Source of the DNA: Conservatibacter flavescens
GTDB taxonomy: Bacteria > Pseudomonadota > Gammaproteobacteria > Enterobacterales > Pasteurellaceae
DNA: 64,000 nucleotides
Direction of reading: 5' to 3'
Assembly: GCF_002795425.1 (NCBI RefSeq)
Contig: NZ_PHHA01000008.1
Coordinates: 1-64,000 of the forward strand
The position numbers and the translations under genes are program-made. The number at the start of each line of letters is the position of its first letter. Position 1 is the first letter of the stretch. Under the pieces are notes generated by a model. The model ran no database searches. It saw nothing but the letters and a program-made list of their open reading frames with translations, and had not been told where the DNA came from. Below are positions 58,850 through 64,000 of this stretch, one piece after another.

Positions 58850-59701
58850 TTATTTTTGTTTTTGTTGAAAATAAACGCGCGTAATAATGTTTAACGCCAA
58901 TACAAATAATGTGATTAATGTCGCACCTGCCCAAGCTAACTCATTCCAATCTTTAAACGGACTTGCTGCATATTGATAAATCACTACAGGTAAATTTGCC
59001 ATTGGTCCATTCATATTCCATGATGTGAACTGATTGGAGAGAGCGGTAAATAACAATGGCGCGGTTTCCCCTGCCACACGCGCAACGGATAATAGTACGC
59101 CAGTTAAGATTCCTGCTTTGGCTGAACGATAACAAATCATGGTTATCACTCGCCATCTTGGACACCCTAACGCCGCCGCTGCTTCACGCAAATTATTTGG
59201 CACGAGATTCAACATATTATCTGTCGTACGCACCACAATTGGCACCACAATCACCGCTAACGCAAATGCACCAGCCCAGCCGGAATAATGTTTTACATTC
59301 GCCACATAAATCGTATAAATAAACAAACCGATAACAATAGATGGCGCAGAAAGTAAAATATCATTCAGAAAACGGGTTACTGATGAGAATTTGCTATAAC
59401 GCCCATACTCCGCAAGATACGTCCCCGCTAAAATACCAACAGGTGTGCCTATTGCCGTCCCCACCAGTAACATTAAGCCAGAACCTAAAATGGCATTTAT
59501 TAAGCCCCCTTGTTCGCCTGGTCCAGGTGTTTTTTCTAAGAACAGATCAAAGGACAATGCAGGAATACCTTTTGTGACCAATGTGCCAATAATCCAAAAT
59601 AACCAGAACAAACCAAAACCTACCGCTAAAAAGGATAAACTAAGCATGATCTTATTCACGGTTTTGCGATAATAAAAACGCGAGCTTTGATGTTTTATCA
59701 T
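58850..59701 (-). CDS. pstA: Phosphate ABC transporter permease PstA
   Basis: A 283-residue inner-membrane permease. It has six membrane segments, the early loop [20 protein letters not shown], and the cytoplasmic EAA loop [23 protein letters not shown] 59701 overlaps the pstC stop codon as ATGA; the frame is open upstream to 59752 but that part overlaps pstC and has no similarity. Confidence 0.96.
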   Translation of the reverse strand: MIKHQSSRFYYRKTVNKIMLSLSFLAVGFGLFWLFWIIGTLVTKGIPALSFDLFLEKTPGPGEQGGLINAILGSGLMLLVGTAIGTPVGILAGTYLAEYGRYSKFSSVTRFLNDILLSAPSIVIGLFIYTIYVANVKHYSGWAGAFALAVIVVPIVVRTTDNMLNLVPNNLREAAAALGCPRWRVITMICYRSAKAGILTGVLLSVARVAGETAPLLFTALSNQFTSWNMNGPMANLPVVIYQYAASPFKDWNELAWAGATLITLFVLALNIITRVYFQQKQK

Positions 59702-60651
59702 GTTCTTTTTCCTTCTTTTTTCGTCATACGCATGATTAATAAACGTGAACAAGCTAATACGATGGTAGTGATCAAAAATAGGATTAAACCAATTTCGATT
59801 AACGCGGCTTTCTGCAAGCCTCCCGCTTCATTAAATTCATTAGCAATGGCTGAGGCAATCGAAGTAGAAGGTGAAAAAATCGACTCAGGTAAACGGAACG
59901 CATTACCGATCACAAATGTCACCGCCATTGTCTCACCTAAAGCACGCCCGAGCCCAAGCATAATACTTCCGATCACCCCTGTTTTGGTATAAGGCAAAAT
60001 AATTTTCCATACCACTTCCCAAGTAGTTGAACCCAGCCCATATGCCGATTCTTTTAACATGGGCGGAACTACGCTAAAGACATCACGCATCACAGAAGCA
60101 ATAAACGGGATAATCATAATGGCTAACACCAGCCCTGCCGTAAATAAACCGATGCCAAATGGCGCACCTTCAAATAGCACGCCAACAAAAGGCAAGCCGC
60201 CTAATACATCAATTAAATGTGGCTGGATATGCTGTTGGAATAGCGGTACAAAGACGAAAAGCCCCCACATACCATAAATAATAGATGGAATGGCTGCCAA
60301 CATTTCAACGGCAATCCCTATTGGGCGCTTTAACCAATCTGGTGCTAATTCGGTTAAAAATGTTGCAATACCTAATGAAATAGGGATCGCAATGGCTAAA
60401 GCAATAAAAGACGAAATGAGCGTACCAATAATCGGTACTAAAGCCCCATAATTCTCTTGGATTGGATCCCAATCATTTGTCCAAATAAACGATAAACCAA
60501 ACTTACTGATTGACTCCCAACTGCCCACAACCAATGAAACCAAGATTGCGGTCAACATGATAAACACAAAAATGGCGAAAAACTTTGTTGTATTTTTAAA
60601 AAGTCCTTCTAACCACCCTTTGTTTAATGCTTGTTGTTTTGTATTCTGCAT
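59698..60651 (-). CDS. pstC: Phosphate ABC transporter permease PstC
   Basis: A 317-residue inner-membrane permease (E. coli 319). It has six membrane segments, LIGTLISS-type early helices ([20 protein letters not shown]), and the EAA loop [23 protein letters not shown] 60651 is chosen for similarity to family starts; the frame is open to 60711. The pstC and pstA genes overlap by four bases, implying coupled translation. Confidence 0.96.
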   Translation of the reverse strand: MQNTKQQALNKGWLEGLFKNTTKFFAIFVFIMLTAILVSLVVGSWESISKFGLSFIWTNDWDPIQENYGALVPIIGTLISSFIALAIAIPISLGIATFLTELAPDWLKRPIGIAVEMLAAIPSIIYGMWGLFVFVPLFQQHIQPHLIDVLGGLPFVGVLFEGAPFGIGLFTAGLVLAIMIIPFIASVMRDVFSVVPPMLKESAYGLGSTTWEVVWKIILPYTKTGVIGSIMLGLGRALGETMAVTFVIGNAFRLPESIFSPSTSIASAIANEFNEAGGLQKAALIEIGLILFLITTIVLACSRLLIMRMTKKEGKRT

Positions 60652-60723
60652 AATATTTTCTTTATTTGTTATGGCAAATATCCACGAAAAAGATGAGGTG
60701 GGTTTCCCCACCTTAATTAATAA

Positions 60724-61770
60724 TTACCAAAGCGCTTTACCGCTGCTATCTTTCACATCTGATTTCCATTGCCCTTGAATTTTCTCAACAACAGAATCCG
60801 GCATTGGAACATAATCTAACTCAGCCGCTGCGTTTTGGCCTTTTTTGAACGCCCAATCAAAGAATTGGAATACACCTTTCGTCGCTTCTGGCTTAGTTGC
60901 GGTTTTATGCAATAAGATAAAGCTCGCTGCAGTAATTGGCCATGAATTCTCGCCTGGTTCGTTAGTTAATACTACGCCCATACCTGGTGCTTCGTCCCAT
61001 TTTGCATTGGCTGCTGCAGAAGAAAAGCTTTCACCTGATGGCTGAACGAATTTGCCATCTTTATTTTGTAACGATACCCATGATAGGTTGTTTTGTTTCG
61101 CATAAGCATACTCAACATAACCGATAGAGTATTTTAATTGCGCAACATACGCCGCTACACCTTCATTCCCTTTACCACCTTGACCTGTTGGCCATTTAAC
61201 GGATTTTCCTTCACCTACTTGGGATTTCCAGTCTGCAGAGACTTTCGCAAGGTAATTAGTCCAACCGAATGTCGTTCCTGAGCTATCTGAACGGTGAACA
61301 ACAATAATGGTATTATTTGGTAAGGTTAAATCTGGGTTTAAACTCGCGATAGCGGGATCATTCCATTTTTTGATTTTGCCTAAGTAAATATTTGCTAACA
61401 CTTCGCCAGATAATTTCAACTTACCCGCAGCAACATCTGGGATATTCACAACCGGTACCGTTCCGCCGATCACCGCTGGGAATTGTAATAATTTGTGCTG
61501 ATCCAATAATTCAGCTTTCATCGGATCATCTGAAGCACCGAAATCAATAGTTTTTGCGATAATTTGTTGCTGACCGCCGCCTGAGCCGATAGATTGATAA
61601 TTAATTTTATTGCCTGTTTCTGCTTCATAAAGAGAGGCCCATTTCGCATAAATTGGATATGGGAAAGACGCGCCCGCCCCATTAATTGTTTGTGCCGCGT
61701 GCGCAGTAGAAAAAAGTAAGCCTAATGATAAGCCAAGAACGGATAATTTTGTTGCGATTGGTTTTAACAT
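60724..61770 (-). CDS. pstS: Periplasmic phosphate-binding protein PstS
   Basis: A 348-residue phosphate-binding protein (E. coli 346). The signal peptide MLKPIATKLSVLGLSLGLLF with cleavage after TAHA precedes QTINGAGASFPYPIYAKWAS. Phosphate-binding segments are visible: SIGSGGGQQQIIAKTIDFGA, SDDPM, and HRSDSSGTTFGWTNYL. It is the first gene of pstSCAB-phoBR. A Pho box and -10 element lie 60-95 bases upstream. Confidence 0.97.
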   Translation of the reverse strand: MLKPIATKLSVLGLSLGLLFSTAHAAQTINGAGASFPYPIYAKWASLYEAETGNKINYQSIGSGGGQQQIIAKTIDFGASDDPMKAELLDQHKLLQFPAVIGGTVPVVNIPDVAAGKLKLSGEVLANIYLGKIKKWNDPAIASLNPDLTLPNNTIIVVHRSDSSGTTFGWTNYLAKVSADWKSQVGEGKSVKWPTGQGGKGNEGVAAYVAQLKYSIGYVEYAYAKQNNLSWVSLQNKDGKFVQPSGESFSSAAANAKWDEAPGMGVVLTNEPGENSWPITAASFILLHKTATKPEATKGVFQFFDWAFKKGQNAAAELDYVPMPDSVVEKIQGQWKSDVKDSSGKALW

Positions 61771-61829
61771 ACGTTTTTCCTCATTTAATATTTAGGGAAA
61801 TCCCCTAGTCCAGTTTTACAACGAGGCAA

Positions 61830-61863
61830 AGTGTAATAAATAAATATTACAATTTGATGACAA
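61830..61863 (-). promoter_or_regulatory. Pho box and promoter of pstS
   Basis: On the minus strand: TTGTCAT-CAAA-TTGTAAT (61863-61846), then a 10-base gap and TACACT as -10 (61835-61830). Two 7-base direct repeats 11 bases apart are the PhoB site and replace the -35. The expected start is about 50 bases before the pstS ATG. Confidence 0.85.
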
Positions 61864-61921
61864 TAAAAACTTTTTCAAAAATAACCGCACTTTGGCTATA
61901 AAACAAACACCCATCAAATGC

Positions 61922-61955
61922 TTGTCATCAAATTGTCATACTTTTTACGCATAAT
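61922..61955 (+). promoter_or_regulatory. Second Pho box and promoter, facing right
   Basis: On the plus strand: TTGTCAT-CAAA-TTGTCAT (61922-61939), a perfect 7-base direct repeat, then a 10-base gap and CATAAT as -10 (61950-61955). The architecture mirrors the pstS promoter. It would start a transcript near 61962 towards the unknown gene at 62161. Confidence 0.8.
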
Positions 61956-61961
61956 AAGCAC

Positions 61962-62143
61962 CAAACAAATTGATTTGAGACAAGAAAAGCAACCAGCAAG
62001 TCGTGATAGCTCGGATTAGCTTGACCATGTATCAAATTAAACGCTAGTTATTTAGATTCAAAATAAGACAAAACAACGCTGTACTAATTTGAATATAAAT
62101 CACTATACACATTAACACGCCTATAGGCCTGTAAACTTTTTTT
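61962..62143 (+). ncRNA. Candidate PhoB-driven small RNA or leader
   Basis: From the rightward Pho promoter, about 175 bases run without a gene to a possible terminator: ACACGCC (62115-62121) / GGCCTGT (62126-62132) with one C-C mismatch, loop TATA, then AAAC and seven T (62137-62143). The terminator is weak. It could be a regulatory RNA or the untranslated leader of the next gene. The call rests on signals only. Confidence 0.3.
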
Positions 62144-62160
62144 ATTTATGAGGACTGAGT

Positions 62161-62529
62161 ATGAATCAATTTGATGTAATTGGCTTAGTGTATTGTCCAA
62201 TGTTGTCAAAACGCGTCTATGCCAAAGCAAAAGATCATGAAAACAATGGATTATTTTTAATTGCTGCTGATCGTTTAAGAAAAATTAAAGAACGAGATTT
62301 GCCGGCAGGCGAACAGCGTGAAGTCGCAGGTATTTGGTTTTCTGATAATGGACGAATCGGTGGCAGTTTAATGCATGTTCAAGATTGTCGCCAATTTTTT
62401 GATGCAACGGCTAAAAATGCAGATTTACTCAACCAATTACACGAACGTAGTCCTGAAAACGGTTTTGAAGATAGCCGCCAATATGAAGACTTAATCGGGC
62501 ATTATGATAACTGGCGCATTGTGCCTTAA
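62161..62529 (+). CDS. Unknown 122-residue soluble protein, possibly Pho-regulated
   Basis: I do not recognise this protein. It starts MNQFDVIGLVYCPMLSKRVY after a good ribosome site (GAGGACTGAG) and contains AKAKDHENNGLFLIAADRLR, ERDLPAGEQREVAGIWFSDN, GRIGGSLMHVQDCRQFFDAT and a C-terminal GHYDNWRIVP. There is no signal peptide or membrane segment and two Cys. Coding character is good and the length is complete. A rightward Pho box about 200 bases upstream suggests phosphate control. It is followed by an uptake-signal terminator shared with ppa. Confidence 0.75.
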   Translation: MNQFDVIGLVYCPMLSKRVYAKAKDHENNGLFLIAADRLRKIKERDLPAGEQREVAGIWFSDNGRIGGSLMHVQDCRQFFDATAKNADLLNQLHERSPENGFEDSRQYEDLIGHYDNWRIVP

Positions 62530-62546
62530 GCGCTGTTTTTATAATA

Positions 62547-62588
62547 AAAAAGTGCGGTAAATATTTCTGATTTTTTACCGCACTTTTT
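62547..62588. terminator. Inverted uptake-signal pair, bidirectional terminator
   Basis: AAAAAGTGCGGTAAA (62547-62561) and TTTACCGCACTTTTT (62574-62588), a perfect 15-bp stem whose arms supply A and T tracts in both directions. It separates the unknown gene from the convergent ppa. Confidence 0.9.
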
Positions 62589-62608
62589 AAAGTTTAAGTC
62601 ATCAATTC

Positions 62609-63142
62609 TTAAGCTTGTTCATTCCAACGTTGAATAGATTCACGAATCACTTCTTTCGCTTCTTCTACATCGCCCCAATGTTTCACGACTGTAGAACCCG
62701 GTTTTTTCAACGCTTTATAGTGATTAAAATGGAATTCAATTTGTTTAATTAATTGAGCCGGTAAATCGGATAAGCTTTTATATGCATTCCCAGTATCACG
62801 ATCATCTGCAGGCACACAGACAATTTTATCATCTACCTCACCATCATCGACAAATTTCATCACACCGATAACACGCGCTTCAAGGAAAACGCCTGTTGCT
62901 AACGGTTGACGAGTGATTAATAATACATCTAATTCATCGCCATCTTCATCTAAAGTTTGTGGAATAAAACCATAGTTTGTCGGTTTTGCAAAAATTTCCG
63001 GCTCCACGCGATCTAATTGAAACGCTGCAACTTTGCGGTTCCATTCGATTTTGTGGCAGCTACCTTGTGGAATTTCATTAACCACATTGATAATTCCACC
63101 ATCAACATCACCCGGAGTAAGAATTTGATTAAAATCTGCCAT
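62609..63142 (-). CDS. ppa: Inorganic pyrophosphatase
   Basis: A 177-residue family I soluble pyrophosphatase (E. coli 176), which hydrolyses pyrophosphate and pulls biosynthetic reactions forward. The catalytic signature DEDGDELDVLLITRQPL is clear, with KIEWNRKVAAFQLDR before it and KFVDDGEVDDKIVCVPADDR after it. The C-terminus ends with VKHWGDVEEAKEVIRESIQR. All metal-binding Asp residues are present. It is 78 bases after the ftsN gene on the same strand. Confidence 0.96.
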   Translation of the reverse strand: MADFNQILTPGDVDGGIINVVNEIPQGSCHKIEWNRKVAAFQLDRVEPEIFAKPTNYGFIPQTLDEDGDELDVLLITRQPLATGVFLEARVIGVMKFVDDGEVDDKIVCVPADDRDTGNAYKSLSDLPAQLIKQIEFHFNHYKALKKPGSTVVKHWGDVEEAKEVIRESIQRWNEQA

Positions 63143-63220
63143 TTTATGCCTCTGTTATTTAGTTTAATACATTAAGAAATTCATCGACAACATATGTATA
63201 TTGTATGTTGCCTAAAAAAA

Positions 63221-64000
63221 TTACATGCCAATAATGACACAGTTTGTAATACTTTTTGCATCTGCTTGCGCTTTTGCCGCTGCGGCTCTATCGCCAACTG
63301 GCCCAACAAACACACGGTTCCAATCAGCACTCGATGTCACTCGGCTATTAAATCCAGCCATTGCTAAACGTGCCTGTAGGTTTTCTGCTTGTCCTTTATT
63401 TTTAAACGCCCCACATTGTAACCCAAACTTTCCACCGGCTGTGGATTGAGATGACGTAGGTTTCGCAGGCTCTTTTTTCGCAGCCTCTTTCACAACCTCT
63501 TGTTTTTGTTGTTCTGTCGCCGGTTTTGCAACCACTTTCACGGGTTCTGCTTTTTTTACCTCAGGTTTCGCTTCAACGACCTGTGGTTTTTCCACTTTAC
63601 TCACTGGTGGAGGGGTTTTCGATTCTGTTGTTTTAGCTTCTTGAGCTTGTTGCTCTGCGCGAGCAAGTGCCGCTTTTTTTGCCTCTTCTGCTTTCTTTTG
63701 TTGCGCGAGCTTATCTTGTTCCAACATCGCTAAAATTCGCTTTTGCTCTGCTGTTAATTGCGCGTTTTTATCAATAGCACCCGGACTGTTATCCACTGGG
63801 ATTTCACGAGTTTCTAAATCTTGAATATAACTCCACACTTCCTCAGGGCGACTTGGCAATACGCTTTTTGGTGTTGTAGGCTCCACCGGTTGAGTATCCA
63901 CCCTTTTCTCAACCTCTGGGGCATTTTTTTTCAAAAAATATAAACCACCAGCAAACATAACTAGTACAATTCCAACGATAAACAGTACCGTTGTTTTACT
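63221..64000 (-). CDS. ftsN: Cell division protein FtsN, N-terminus outside the window
   Basis: The frame is open to base 64000, giving about 259 visible residues. It begins inside a membrane segment (TTVLFIVGIVLVMFAGGLYF), continues with a periplasmic stretch containing PSRPEEVWSYIQDLETREIP (the essential FtsN region), a long Ala/Lys/Gln/Pro-rich linker, and a C-terminal SPOR domain (KFGLQCGAFKNKGQAENLQA, then NRVFVGPVGDRAAAAK). SPOR domains bind denuded septal peptidoglycan; FtsN triggers constriction. The N-terminal cytoplasmic tail lies beyond the window. Confidence 0.9.
   Translation of the reverse strand, partial: SKTTVLFIVGIVLVMFAGGLYFLKKNAPEVEKRVDTQPVEPTTPKSVLPSRPEEVWSYIQDLETREIPVDNSPGAIDKNAQLTAEQKRILAMLEQDKLAQQKKAEEAKKAALARAEQQAQEAKTTESKTPPPVSKVEKPQVVEAKPEVKKAEPVKVVAKPATEQQKQEVVKEAAKKEPAKPTSSQSTAGGKFGLQCGAFKNKGQAENLQARLAMAGFNSRVTSSADWNRVFVGPVGDRAAAAKAQADAKSITNCVIIGM

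Overview
The window is chromosomal DNA from a member of the Pasteurellaceae. The strongest sign is the Haemophilus influenzae-type DNA uptake signal, core AAGTGCGGT, which occurs about 30 times on both strands, both inside genes and as inverted pairs that act as terminators. Gene content and local order (secG-tRNA-Leu, serB/ytjB, typA/glnA, dnaA-dnaN-recF next to rpmH-rnpA-yidD-yidC-mnmE, opsX, pstSCAB-phoBR) fit the H. influenzae / Pasteurella / Aggregatibacter group. The species cannot be named from the sequence alone.

Layout. 1-8 kb: the end of a family 2 glycosyltransferase, a YceK-like lipoprotein, topB, secG, tRNA-Leu(GAG), pyrG, a small unknown protein, yajQ, serB and a ytjB-like membrane protein. 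8-17 kb: typA and glnA (divergent), an old-yellow-enzyme-type oxidoreductase, rlmN, pilF and the rpsP-rimM-trmD-rplS operon. 17-23 kb: a HipA/HipB-type toxin-antitoxin pair with the toxin gene first, then a glycerate kinase / GntP permease / CdaR cassette, then rpmE. 23-27 kb: three low-GC glycosyltransferase genes; the first carries an 11-G tract and is in the OFF frame. 27-36 kb: a methyltransferase, a NadB/FrdA-like flavoprotein, and a peptide ABC transporter (one subunit a permease-ATPase fusion) with a PtsG-like PTS gene inserted and a perfect CRP site upstream. 36-46 kb: recF-dnaN-dnaA, then rpmH-rnpA-yidD-yidC, a HicAB module, a decayed IS200/IS605 element with an internally deleted TnpB, and mnmE. 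46-52 kb: a 1731-residue repeat-rich secreted adhesin with a small lipoprotein gene upstream, and a (GTTT)12 tract. 52-64 kb: polA, opsX, the complete Pho regulon core (phoR, phoB, pstB, pstA, pstC, pstS) behind two divergent Pho boxes, an unknown 122-residue protein, ppa and the end of ftsN.

How it fits together. Most of the window is core housekeeping: replication initiation, ribosome and tRNA maturation, membrane insertion and phosphate uptake. Accessory material sits at particular junctions: a lipooligosaccharide glycosyltransferase cluster after rpmE, HicAB plus IS between yidC and mnmE, HipAB after rplS, and the adhesin between mnmE and polA. Two simple-sequence tracts, poly-G in a glycosyltransferase and GTTT upstream of the adhesin operon, suggest reversible variation of the cell surface.

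Limits. Names come from reading the sequence by eye against remembered families; no search was run. Substrates of the glycosyltransferases, the PTS permease and the peptide transporter are not determined. Promoters and terminators are visual calls.
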